Positions 15,953 through 23,344 of a stretch of DNA of 64,000 bases are shown here, piece after piece. The position numbers were made by a program, and so were the translations under genes. Each line of letters starts with the position of its first letter. Position 1 is the stretch's first letter. Source of the DNA: a bacterium (GTDB taxonomy: Bacteria; Elusimicrobiota; Elusimicrobia; UBA1565; UBA9628); the NCBI GenBank assembly GCA_021799485.1, contig JAJZAK010000001.1:98458-162457 (forward strand), in the 5' to 3' direction. The notes under the pieces were generated by a model. It did not search any database and was not told where the DNA came from. It was given only the letters and a program-made list of their open reading frames with translations.

Positions 15953-17734
15953 TCATGACGGCCACGCCGGCATGGGGCTTTTGTCCCGCGTCTCCTTCTC
16001 AAGTCTTCCGACGAAATCACCTTCCTTGACGCCCTGGAACTGCCGGCCGTCGCGCAGCCGAACCGAAAGAGTCCCGGCCGCCACATCCTTGGGTCCCAGC
16101 ACCACGGCATAGGGAATCTTTTCCAGCGTCGTCTCCCGGATTTTCTTGCCGACGGTTTCCATCCGGGAATCCAGGTCCGCGCGCAGCCCGGCGCGCGCGA
16201 GGCGCTCGACAAGAGCTTTCCCCTCGGCTAATTGCGCTTCGCTCAACGTAAGAACGCGGACCTGGACGGGCGCCAGCCACAAGGGGAAAGATCCGGCATA
16301 ATGTTCGACCAGAATCCCGAAAAACCGCTCGACGGATCCCAAGAGCGCCCGGTGCACCATGACCGGACGCCGGCGCGATCCGTCCGCGGCGATATACTCC
16401 AGCCCGAAGCGAGCCGGCAGATTGAAGTCGAACTGGACCGTGGAGAGTTGCCAGGAGCGGCCGATCGCGTCGATCACCTTGACGTCGATCTTCGGACCGT
16501 AGAAAGCGGCCTCCCCTTGGATCAGGCGGTAGGGGATGCCGCGCGCCTTGAGCACCTTCTCAAGCGCTCCTTGCGCCGATTCCCAATCCGAAGCCTCCCC
16601 GCTGTACTGCGAGGCGTTGGCGGGGTCCCAGGTCGAGACCTCGACCGCGTACTTGTCGAAACCGAAGGAGCCAAAGACCGCCAGCGCGAAATCGAGACAA
16701 CCCTCGACCTCGGATTCGACGGACTCCGGGGCGCAGAAGATATGGGCGTCGTCCTGGGTGAAGCCCCTCACGCGCAGGAGCCCGTGGAGGACGCCCGAAC
16801 GCTCGTAGCGGTACACCGTCCCCAATTCCGACAAGCGCAAGGGCAGGTCCCGGTAGCTCCTGAGCCGGCTCTGGTAGATCAGGATATGAAAAGGGCAGTT
16901 CATCGGCTTGAGCTGATAAGGAGTTTTCTCAAGCTCGAGCTCGGGGAACATATTGGCGCGGAAAAATTTCGAATGCCCCGAGGTCTCCCAGAGCCTGGCC
17001 TGAGCGATGTGCGGGGTGAAGACCATTTCGTAGCCCCGGCGCAGGGCCTCCCCCCGAAGCCAATCCTCGATGAGGAGACGCACGCGGCCGCCCTTGGGAT
17101 GCCAGAAGACGAGGCCGGGGCCGGCCCCCTCCTCGATGGAGAAAAGTCCCAGCGCCGAACCCAGCTTCCGGTGGTCGCGGCGGGCGGCCTCCTCGAGCAT
17201 TTTAAGATGGTCCGCGAGCTCCACGGCGGTGGGCCAGGCCGTGCCGTAGATGCGCTGGAGCATGGGTTTTTTTTCGTCCCCGCGCCAATACGCCCCCGCG
17301 ACGCTCAAAAGCTTGAAATGCAGGAGCTCTCCGGTGTCGCGAACATGCCCTCCGCGACAGAGATCGGTAAAGGTATCGTGAGTATAATGCGTGATCTTCT
17401 GGCCATGGAGGCCATCGAGGATCTCGACTTTATAGCTTTCCCCACGCTTTTCCCAGTAGCGGCGGGACTCCTCATAGGGGACCTCTTTCCCTATAAAGGC
17501 GTGCCGGCCCATCGCGACTTCGCGCATACGGGCTTCGATCTTCGGGAAATCGGCCTCCGTGAAACGGTGGGGGCTGTCAAAATCGTAATAAAAACCGTTC
17601 TCGATCGCGGGCCCTATCGTGATCTTGGTGCCCGGGAAAAGTTCCTGGACGGCCTGCGCCATCAAGTGAGCGCAGGAATGCCTCAGGGCGCTGAGGCATT
17701 CCTCCTTCGTTGGAGTCATCGTGTAAACGGGCAT
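15953..17734 (-). CDS. thrS: Threonyl-tRNA synthetase lacking the N-terminal TGS domain
   Basis: 593 residues. Seen: the editing/second additional domain from the very start (ALRHSCAHLMAQAV; THYTHDTFTDLCRGGHV), then the class II core with MNCPFHILIYQS (zinc-binding Cys), YERSGVLHGLLRVRGFTQDDAHIF (motif 2) and GSVERFFGILVEHYAG (motif 3), and a C-terminal anticodon-binding domain. Usual ThrRS are about 640 residues and begin with a roughly 60-residue TGS domain that is absent here. Extending the frame upstream only reads backwards through tRNA-Val, so the domain is truly missing at this locus. The start ATG lies 18 bases downstream of the tRNA-Val 3' end, with a weak ribosome-binding site. Confidence 0.94.
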   Translation of the reverse strand: MPVYTMTPTKEECLSALRHSCAHLMAQAVQELFPGTKITIGPAIENGFYYDFDSPHRFTEADFPKIEARMREVAMGRHAFIGKEVPYEESRRYWEKRGESYKVEILDGLHGQKITHYTHDTFTDLCRGGHVRDTGELLHFKLLSVAGAYWRGDEKKPMLQRIYGTAWPTAVELADHLKMLEEAARRDHRKLGSALGLFSIEEGAGPGLVFWHPKGGRVRLLIEDWLRGEALRRGYEMVFTPHIAQARLWETSGHSKFFRANMFPELELEKTPYQLKPMNCPFHILIYQSRLRSYRDLPLRLSELGTVYRYERSGVLHGLLRVRGFTQDDAHIFCAPESVESEVEGCLDFALAVFGSFGFDKYAVEVSTWDPANASQYSGEASDWESAQGALEKVLKARGIPYRLIQGEAAFYGPKIDVKVIDAIGRSWQLSTVQFDFNLPARFGLEYIAADGSRRRPVMVHRALLGSVERFFGILVEHYAGSFPLWLAPVQVRVLTLSEAQLAEGKALVERLARAGLRADLDSRMETVGKKIRETTLEKIPYAVVLGPKDVAAGTLSVRLRDGRQFQGVKEGDFVGRLEKETRDKSPMPAWPS

Positions 17735-17752
17735 TCTCTCTTTCGAGGCAAG

Positions 17753-17827
17753 TGGTGCCCAGTGCAGGATTTGAACCTGCGACCTTTCCCATGTCAAGGG
17801 AACGCGCTACCGCTGCGCCAACTGGGC
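17753..17827 (-). tRNA. tRNA-Val (anticodon GAC), CCA encoded
   Basis: Read from 17827 to 17753: acceptor GCCCAGT/ACTGGGC, D-arm GCGC/GCGC, anticodon stem TTCCC/GGGAA with loop TTGACAT, T-arm GCAGG-TTCAAAT-CCTGC, discriminator A and genomic CCA. Anticodon GAC reads GTC. It is the only one of the three tRNAs here with an encoded CCA. It lies directly upstream of thrS on the same strand and is probably co-transcribed with it. Confidence 0.95.
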
Positions 17828-18592
17828 TTTCGCGCCGATACTTCTCGGCGACCGCGACATTCTACAAAACTTTGCGGCGGCATCCAGAAACGGTGAACCG
17901 TCGTTCCAGCAATTCCGCAACTCTGATCCGCAATATTGCGAAAGTAGGCCGAAAAGCGGTCCGGCAAATTCGCGCGGGCCGATTGGCCGCCGAGAAGGGG
18001 CGGAGAGGCGGCGGAACAAGCCGCATGGCATCCTCGACGCGAACAGGAGCGTCCGGAGGGGCCGCCGGCGGATCAAGTCAGCCGGCGGCCGCTCGGCGGC
18101 CGGAAACAGCACGGCCCATCGCCAGTCCTCCTCGACATGACGTTCCGTCCATTGTCCCGCAATCCGCTCACGCTTGACATACTTCTTGAGCTCGCGCACC
18201 ACCCGGACGGGACGCCCGAGTTGGCTCCAGGATCGGAGATCATGGATGCCCCAGATTTCGGCCGTGCCCCGTATCCCCAGGCGCACCGTTTCCGGCTTTG
18301 AGATCCGGAGAAGCCCCTCAACATCACGATAGAGGCCCCTCTCTTCGGCCTTAAGGACCATCACGACGCCATAGCCCAGGCTCAGGACTTCCCGGACAAA
18401 GGGGGCCTGGAGGTAGAAGGCGTCCAAGGTCAGCACATCGATGAGGCGCGGCGCCGCCGCCCTGAGTCTCTTGAGAAGCCGCAGCGCCGCGGCGCACTCC
18501 GTTTCACCGGGCAAAACCGGCTCGGCATCCAGGGGCAGGGCCGGAACGACCCCGACCAGCTGGACAACCACCTCCCGATGGTAGTACTCCAT
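17807..18592 (-). pseudogene. Truncated DDE transposase fragment (ISNCY-like)
   Basis: An open frame begins MEYYHREVVVQLVGVVP and continues with PLDAEPVLPGETECAAALRLLKRL, DVLTLDAFYLQAPFV and YGVVMVLKAEERGLYRD, the central catalytic part of a large transposase family found as single-gene insertion sequences. The N-terminal third is missing (the frame starts at a junction with the exonuclease gene) and recognisable homology stops near 18050, after EEDWRWAVLFP. The remaining frame is arbitrary and runs into tRNA-Val, so it cannot be functional. No terminal inverted repeats were found. The exact family name is from memory of the motif pattern and is less certain than the transposase call. Confidence 0.72.
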
Positions 18593-19102
18593 GACGGTTT
18601 CTCCGCCGACTTCGAGACGGCGAATACGTCGCCGGAAAGCGCCTGCGCCGTCGGCATCGCGCGAGTCGAGGGCACTCGCATCGTTTCGGCCGATGCCCGA
18701 CTTCTCAAGCCCCCCTCCCGCGAATTTTCATTCACACATGTCCATGGCATCACCTGGCCACTCGTCGCCGCTCAACCGTCCTTCCGGGAGTATTGGCCGG
18801 AACTCAGATCCAAGTTGAGCAGCCTTGACTTCGTGGCCGCCCATAACGCTTCGTTCGACCGAGGCGTCCTCGCCTCAAGCTGCCGCCATGCGCGCCTTTC
18901 GTATCCGGGGTATCCCTTTCTCTGCACCATGGAGCTTGCCAGAAACCTTTGGGGCATCTACCCCACCAAGCTTCCCGATGTCTGCGGCCGATTGGGAATT
19001 CCCCTGAAACACCACGATGCCCTCTCTGACGCTCGAGCCTGCGCCGAGATCGTCTTGGCCGCCTTCAAAACCGGATGGCGGCCATCTCTACAACTCAGCT
19101 GA
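18578..19102 (+). CDS. DnaQ-like 3'-5' exonuclease (DEDDh family)
   Basis: 174 residues. Seen: Exo I SADFETAN (metal Asp and Glu), Exo II AHNASFDRGVL, and Exo III HHDALSDARACAEI (HxxxxxD). This is the stand-alone type related to the DNA polymerase III epsilon subunit. The first five codons (MVVLHD) lie in the antisense of the transposase remnant, so the present start region was probably created by the insertion or deletion event, and the native N-terminus, normally a few residues before the FxAxDFET strand, may be altered. No ribosome-binding site is visible. It is followed after 54 bases by the E1-alpha gene. Confidence 0.85.
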   Translation: MVVLHDGFSADFETANTSPESACAVGIARVEGTRIVSADARLLKPPSREFSFTHVHGITWPLVAAQPSFREYWPELRSKLSSLDFVAAHNASFDRGVLASSCRHARLSYPGYPFLCTMELARNLWGIYPTKLPDVCGRLGIPLKHHDALSDARACAEIVLAAFKTGWRPSLQLS

Positions 19103-19144
19103 ATCCATCAACTGCCGGAATTCCCTCCCCGCCCCGCGTTTTGC

Positions 19145-19150
19145 TATAAA
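19145..19150 (+). promoter_or_regulatory. Putative -10 element (TATAAA) six bases before a GTG start
   Basis: TATAAA, spacer GCTCCC, then the GTG of the E1-alpha gene at 19157. The spacing places the expected transcription start on the start codon, and there is no Shine-Dalgarno sequence, which suggests a leaderless message. No good -35 hexamer is visible 17 bases upstream. Confidence 0.45.
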
Positions 19151-19156
19151 GCTCCC

Positions 19157-20200
19157 GTGGCGACCACCTCGCAGGCCTCCAAGGCTCCCGCGGATCCCTA
19201 TCTCAAGATCGGCAAGGACCGCCTCCTCGACATCCACCGGCTCATGGTCCGCGCCCGGATCCTCGAGGAGCAGCTCATCAAGATGTCCAAAAGCGGCGAA
19301 GGATTCTTCTGGATCGGCGGCCCCGGCGAGGAAGCTTTCAACGTCCCCCTGGGCCTGCAGGTTCTCAAAGGCAGCGGCGTCTCCCACGATTATCTCCATC
19401 TTCATTACCGATCGAGCGCCCTTCTGCTCGCGATGGGCGCGCCCATGATCGACTTCATCCGCCAGATGCGGGCCGCGGCGACCGATCCTTATTCGCACGG
19501 GCGCAACTTCGTCAACCACGTCAACGTCCCGGAATGGAACGTCGTCCCCATGTGCCCCACGATCGAGGTCCAGTATTCGATGGCGATCGGCACCGCGATC
19601 GCCCAGGCGCGGGCGGGCGGGCGCGGCGTCACGATCGTCAACGGCGGCGACGCGGGCTCGGCCGAAGGGGACTTTCATACCTGCCTCGTCTGGTCGAACC
19701 GCCCGGTTCTCCCCCTTCCCGTTCTCATGGTCGTGGTGAACAACGGCTTCGGCATCTCGACGCCGGCCTCCGGCCAGCACGGCGAGAAGCATATCGCGGA
19801 CTGGACCAAGGCCTTCGATATGCCCGGAAAGACCATCGACGGCAACGATCCCGTCGCCTCTTATTTCGCGATCTCCGAGGCCCTCGACTATTGCCGGTCC
19901 CAAAGAAGGCCCTATCTCATCGAAGCCCTCACAAGCCGCCTCTACGGCCATTCATCCTCGTCGGGCGCCAACCGGATTTCCGGCGAGGCCGACTGCATCG
20001 CTCTTTTCGAGGAGCAGCTCATGAAGCGCGGCCTGGCCGCCCAGGAAGCCGTGGACGCGGTCTGGCAGGCCGCGCGCGCGGAATGCCAGGACGCCTATCA
20101 GAAGAGCAAATCCGAGCCCCAGCCTAGGCCCGAGGACATATGGCCGGGAATGTTTTCGAGCGGACTGCCAGATTCGTATCCGACCAAGGGAGGTTCGTAA
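19157..20200 (+). CDS. 2-oxoacid dehydrogenase E1 component, alpha subunit (branched-chain or pyruvate type)
   Basis: 347 residues. With the next gene it forms the thiamine-diphosphate-dependent E1 that decarboxylates a 2-oxo acid and loads the acyl group on lipoyl-E2. Seen: the ThDP motif GGDAGSAEGDFH...VVVNNGFGIST (about 157-200; the usual GDG is GDA here), RSSALLLAMG and YRLYGHS-like LTSRLYGHSSSS near 265-275. The HYRSSA segment and overall length favour branched-chain 2-oxoacid dehydrogenase. GTG start, see the -10 element. No E2 or E3 gene lies in the window, so the lipoyl partners must be encoded elsewhere. Confidence 0.88.
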   Translation: MATTSQASKAPADPYLKIGKDRLLDIHRLMVRARILEEQLIKMSKSGEGFFWIGGPGEEAFNVPLGLQVLKGSGVSHDYLHLHYRSSALLLAMGAPMIDFIRQMRAAATDPYSHGRNFVNHVNVPEWNVVPMCPTIEVQYSMAIGTAIAQARAGGRGVTIVNGGDAGSAEGDFHTCLVWSNRPVLPLPVLMVVVNNGFGISTPASGQHGEKHIADWTKAFDMPGKTIDGNDPVASYFAISEALDYCRSQRRPYLIEALTSRLYGHSSSSGANRISGEADCIALFEEQLMKRGLAAQEAVDAVWQAARAECQDAYQKSKSEPQPRPEDIWPGMFSSGLPDSYPTKGGS

Positions 20201-20206
20201 GGCTCC

Positions 20207-21265
20207 ATGGCGACGATGGCCCAGGCGATCCGCCTGGCCCTCCATTACGGGGAGGAAAACCTGGGGGTCAAGGAGATTTTCGGGGAAGACGTCGGCCCCC
20301 CCCTGGGCGGCGTGTTCACGGTCACGCAGGGGCTCAAAACCGCCTGGAACTCCCCCTTGGATGAACGCGGCATCATCGGCGCCGCGATCGGGCTTGCCTG
20401 GGCGGGCTCACGCCCGGTGGCCGAGGTCCAATTTTCGGACTACATCTTCAACGCGATCGACCTGCTCAAGCTCGCCGCCAATTCGACCTGGTCCTCGGCC
20501 GGACGATTCAGGACCCCTCTCGTCGTGATGACCCCCGTGGGGGCCGGCATCCACGGCTCGATCTACCATTCCCATTCCTTCGACTCCGTCGCGACGAAGC
20601 TCCACGGCATGAAGGTCGTCTGTCCCTCGAATCCTCTCGACGCCTACGGCCTCATGCTGGCCGCGATCAAGGACGACGACCCGGTCCTGTACTTAAAACC
20701 CAAGGCCCTCTTGCGCGTGCGCGGCGAAAAGCTCATACCCGGAGAACCCAAGGACTCCCGCGCCTTGGATGAGATGATCAACGCGCCCATCACCAACCGC
20801 GAGAACTGGAAACCGCGATGGCCGGCCGTGGAGGACTACACGGTCCCGCTCGGCCGGGCGCGCATCGCCCGCGAGGGCGCGGACGCCACGATCGTCACGC
20901 ACGGCCGGATGGTCCCGATCGCGCTCGAGGCGGCCCAGGCCGTCGCGCAATCCGCGGGGTCGCAGGTCGAGGTGGTCGACCTGCGCTCCCTCGTCCCCTA
21001 CGACTGGGACTGCCTCAAAAGCTCCGCGCGCAAAACGGGGCGGGTCCTCTTCCTCAACGAGGAAACCGAGATCACGAACTTCGGCGAGCACCTCCTGCGC
21101 CGGACGGTGGACGAGCTTTTCTACGAGCTCAAGGTCCGCCCGCGGCTCCTGGCCGCGAAGGCCGTGCCGGGGATCGGCCTTTCCCCCGTGCTCGAAAACG
21201 CCACGGTCCCGCAGAAGTCCGACGTCGAGCGTGCCCTTCACGAGCTGTTGAGCGAAGCAGCTTAA
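20207..21265 (+). CDS. 2-oxoacid dehydrogenase E1 component, beta subunit
   Basis: 352 residues; transketolase-like pyrimidine and C-terminal domains that complete the E1 heterotetramer. Seen: GEDVGPPLGGVFTVT, the ThDP-activating Glu in RPVAEVQFSDYIF, GGIHG-like GAGIHGSIYHSHSF, and the C-terminal domain DATIVTHGRMV...VEVVDLRSLVPYDW and LFLNEETEITNFGE. A GGGAGG lies upstream of the ATG; the gap to the alpha gene is six bases, so the two are co-translated. Confidence 0.93.
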   Translation: MATMAQAIRLALHYGEENLGVKEIFGEDVGPPLGGVFTVTQGLKTAWNSPLDERGIIGAAIGLAWAGSRPVAEVQFSDYIFNAIDLLKLAANSTWSSAGRFRTPLVVMTPVGAGIHGSIYHSHSFDSVATKLHGMKVVCPSNPLDAYGLMLAAIKDDDPVLYLKPKALLRVRGEKLIPGEPKDSRALDEMINAPITNRENWKPRWPAVEDYTVPLGRARIAREGADATIVTHGRMVPIALEAAQAVAQSAGSQVEVVDLRSLVPYDWDCLKSSARKTGRVLFLNEETEITNFGEHLLRRTVDELFYELKVRPRLLAAKAVPGIGLSPVLENATVPQKSDVERALHELLSEAA

Positions 21266-21294
21266 ACAACGACACAAAAGACAAAGGAGACCCC

Positions 21295-21627
21295 ATGAAA
21301 AAAGTCAGCTTAGGACTCACCCTGGCGGCGGCCCTGGCCGCTTATTCGGCTCCGGTTCTCGCCTCGCCGTATCCAAACATCGATGTCGCCATCCAGGCCC
21401 TTCGCAACGCCGAGAGGCACCTTCAAAAGGCGCCTCCGCGCTTCGGCGGCCACAAGGCCCAGGCCGGGCAGCTCATTCACCAGGCGATCGAGCAGTTGCG
21501 CCAGGCGATCCAATTCGCCAACCAGCATCGACGGGAATGGAAGGGCGGCAACCGCGCGAACGCCAACATCCAGGGCGGACCGAACGGCGCCCGCGTCAAC
21601 GTGAACGTCCAGGGACAGATTCCCTAA
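21295..21627 (+). CDS. Small secreted helical protein of unknown function
   Basis: 110 residues starting MKKVSLGLTL with a clear signal peptide (cleavage near VLA-SPYP, residue 23-24). The mature part holds an amphipathic helical stretch with regular spacing (IQALRNAERHLQKA, AIEQLRQAIQFANQHRREW) and a Gly/Asn-rich tail (ANIQGGPNGARVNVNVQG). A strong AAAGGAGA ribosome-binding site precedes the ATG. It lies 29 bases after the E1-beta gene but its export and base composition make a shared function doubtful. No family recognised beyond small periplasmic helical proteins. Confidence 0.8.
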   Translation: MKKVSLGLTLAAALAAYSAPVLASPYPNIDVAIQALRNAERHLQKAPPRFGGHKAQAGQLIHQAIEQLRQAIQFANQHRREWKGGNRANANIQGGPNGARVNVNVQGQIP

Positions 21628-21647
21628 CTCATCAAAAAGCGTCGGAC

Positions 21648-21700
21648 GCCAAGGAAGTCGCCGGAGGACCGACATCCGGGCCTCCAGCGACTTCCTTGGC
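21648..21700. terminator. Bidirectional rho-independent terminator
   Basis: A 20-bp stem (21648-21667 with 21681-21700, one mismatch) around a 13-base loop. TTTCTGTCT follows on the plus strand and, on the minus strand, the arm is followed by a run of T (AAAAA at 21634-21638). It separates convergent genes ending at 21627 and 21729. Confidence 0.85.
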
Positions 21701-21728
21701 TTTCTGTCTGCGGCTTTCCGCGCCCCGC

Positions 21729-22130
21729 TTAATGCTTCGCGCGGAAGATGCGGCGGCTGTTGCGGTTTTCCTCGCGGTTAAGCCTGCGAATCTGTCCGCG
21801 GGTCAAATGGCCCTTGTTGCCGTCGCGGCGAGCCATGCGGCGCTCCTGGGCGCGGATTCTCCGATCCCGTCGGCGCAGCCTTCGGGCCTGGGCGCGGTTG
21901 ATCGTGCCGTTCTTGAGGCCCTGGTTGATGCGCCGGTTCTGCGCGGCAAGCCGTCTGTTGACTTCGACGCGGCCGGGATGGGTCTTCGCCCATTGTCCCG
22001 GCCTGGGGGCGGCGGCGGACGCGCCTTGAGCGGGCGGAGCCGATGGCGCCGTGTTCTGATTCTGTTGATTCTGCGCGAGAGCCGAGGCTGAAAGCGCCAG
22101 GGCCGCCGCAACCGTCATCAGGCTTTTCAT
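21729..22130 (-). CDS. Small secreted Arg-rich protein
   Basis: 133 residues. Signal peptide MKSLMTVAAALALSASALA-QN, an Ala/Pro-rich spacer, then a very basic helical region (HPGRVEVNRRLAAQNRRINQGLKNGTI, RRLRRRDRRIRAQERRMARRDGNKGHLTRGQIRRLNREENRNSR, quoted in parts) with pI obviously above 11. Similar exported proteins with HPRRxxVNxRLxxQNxRI repeats are widespread in Gram-negative genomes and remain uncharacterised. An AAAGGAGA ribosome-binding site precedes the ATG. Confidence 0.82.
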   Translation of the reverse strand: MKSLMTVAAALALSASALAQNQQNQNTAPSAPPAQGASAAAPRPGQWAKTHPGRVEVNRRLAAQNRRINQGLKNGTINRAQARRLRRRDRRIRAQERRMARRDGNKGHLTRGQIRRLNREENRNSRRIFRAKH

Positions 22131-22159
22131 CGTTTGATCTCCTTTATGTTAAAACCAGC

Positions 22160-22208
22160 GACACCATCCCTATTTCCGCCCACAATATGGAGAAATCGGT
22201 ATGGTGTC
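22160..22208 (-). other. Possible stem-loop between the outer-membrane gene and the Arg-rich gene
   Basis: GACACCAT (22160-22167) pairs with ATGGTGTC (22201-22208), 33 bases apart; on the minus strand the second arm is followed by GCTGGTTTTA. It could be a weak terminator for the outer-membrane gene, but the loop is long. Confidence 0.3.
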
Positions 22209-22213
22209 ACCAG

Positions 22214-22858
22214 TTATTCCCAATGTCTCGGAGCGCCCCGACGGGGGCCTCCAAAGATATAGGAGAGCTTGAGCGACGGCGTCGCCATTTCAAAACCGCC
22301 GTGGCTGAAAATCAAGTCATGAAAGCGCGCGTCAATCGAGGCCAGCAGATTCGCGTTAAGCTGCCAATCGAATCCCACGCCGGCATTAAATCCGAACTCG
22401 TCGATCGGCAACGTCGCGCCGACCGGGAAATTCCCCCCCGAGGTCGAGGTCGAATACGCGACGCTCTCCAGGGAGTAAAATCCCGCGCCCACGCTCAAGT
22501 AGGGCCGCCAGCGCGAGCCGCCGCCGGTCGAAAAGGCCTTCCCCCACTTGACGGTCGGCGCGACGGAGACGATCGACAGCGAATCGCCGCCATTGCGGCC
22601 AACGAAGGAAGTGTCGTTTCCCATGTCGATCCCCACGGCCGTCCAAGGCGAGGCCTGCGCCTCGGCCGCGAAATCGAATGCGAAGGAACCCCTCAAATTC
22701 TCGCTGTTGGGGCCGAAGGGGAAGGCGTAGCCGCCTCCGAAGGATCCGTCCCACGTCCCCGGTTGGCCCAGCTCCGCGGCGCTGGCGAGGCCTGAAAGCG
22801 GCAGGAAGGCCCCGGTTAAAAGTTGGGCCGCCAAAACGACCCCTCGACGGACATTCAT
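22214..22858 (-). CDS. Outer-membrane beta-barrel protein of unknown function
   Basis: 214 residues: signal peptide (about 1-27, cleavage near ASA-AEL), then alternating hydrophobic/Gly-aromatic strands typical of an 8-stranded barrel (GSFGGGYAFPFG, AAEAQASPWTAVGID, APTVKWGKAF, WRPYLSVGAGFYSLE, EFGFNAGVGFDWQL, PSLKLSYIF). The last strand is followed by a 12-residue basic tail, so it does not end in the usual C-terminal aromatic. The start lies 27 bp from a divergent NUDIX gene with a shared palindromic promoter. Confidence 0.75.
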   Translation of the reverse strand: MNVRRGVVLAAQLLTGAFLPLSGLASAAELGQPGTWDGSFGGGYAFPFGPNSENLRGSFAFDFAAEAQASPWTAVGIDMGNDTSFVGRNGGDSLSIVSVAPTVKWGKAFSTGGGSRWRPYLSVGAGFYSLESVAYSTSTSGGNFPVGATLPIDEFGFNAGVGFDWQLNANLLASIDARFHDLIFSHGGFEMATPSLKLSYIFGGPRRGAPRHWE

Positions 22859-22867
22859 CAGGGAGAG

Positions 22868-22880
22868 AGTATACTATACT
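22868..22880. promoter_or_regulatory. Palindromic divergent promoter between the outer-membrane and NUDIX genes
   Basis: AGTATACTATACT is a perfect palindrome around its central C. It gives TATACT on the plus strand (22875-22880, five bases before the NUDIX ATG) and TATACT on the minus strand (22873-22868, nine bases before the outer-membrane ATG). The whole intergenic space is 27 bp, so both messages should be leaderless or nearly so. Confidence 0.6.
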
Positions 22881-22885
22881 CCTCC

Positions 22886-23344
22886 ATGTCCTCCTCTCCT
22901 CCGCTCCCCGCCCACATGGGAGCTCCCCTGCGCTTCAGCCTGCGCATCTACGGGATATTGATCGAAAAGGGACGTCTCCTCATGACCCGCAGCACCTTTC
23001 TCGGCCGGGAGTTCGTCAATTTTCCCGGGGGCGGGGTCGAGTTGGGAGAAGCGCCCATGGCGGCGCTCAAGCGGGAATTCCAGGAGGAGACCGGCTTGGC
23101 GGTCAAGCCCCGGCGCCTCCTCTACGCGAGCGAGGGTTATCACCGCTCGACCCAGGTGCCGATGCAGATCGTGAGCGTCTATTGGCTGGTCGGACGCGGG
23201 CGAGGCAAGCTGAGGGCCGCCGGCAACGGAGAGGATGTTCTGTCCCTTTTCTGGACGCGACTCGGGCGCATTCCCAAGCGAGAGATGTTCCCGGCGGACG
23301 TGGAATTCGTCCGGCGGCTTCCCCGCTTATTAAAGCTTAAATAA
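22886..23344 (+). CDS. NUDIX hydrolase
   Basis: 152 residues. Seen: a complete Nudix box G49-x5-E-x7-REFQEETGL (residues 49-71), preceded by LRIYGILIEKGRLLMTR. The family cleaves nucleoside diphosphates linked to another moiety; the substrate cannot be told. The ATG at 22886 was chosen because a -10 hexamer ends five bases before it; an ATG at 22916 is an alternative. The 3' end overlaps the convergent kbl gene by 8 bases. Confidence 0.9.
   Translation: MSSSPPLPAHMGAPLRFSLRIYGILIEKGRLLMTRSTFLGREFVNFPGGGVELGEAPMAALKREFQEETGLAVKPRRLLYASEGYHRSTQVPMQIVSVYWLVGRGRGKLRAAGNGEDVLSLFWTRLGRIPKREMFPADVEFVRRLPRLLKLK

Noticed and set aside
17735-17752. T-box or attenuator upstream of thrS
   Set aside because: Only 18 bases separate the tRNA-Val 3' end from the start codon, too little for a T-box.
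17735-17797. A 21-codon upstream extension of thrS
   Set aside because: It reads through tRNA-Val on the same strand and gives residues with no family match; the ATG at 17734 fits the start of the editing domain.
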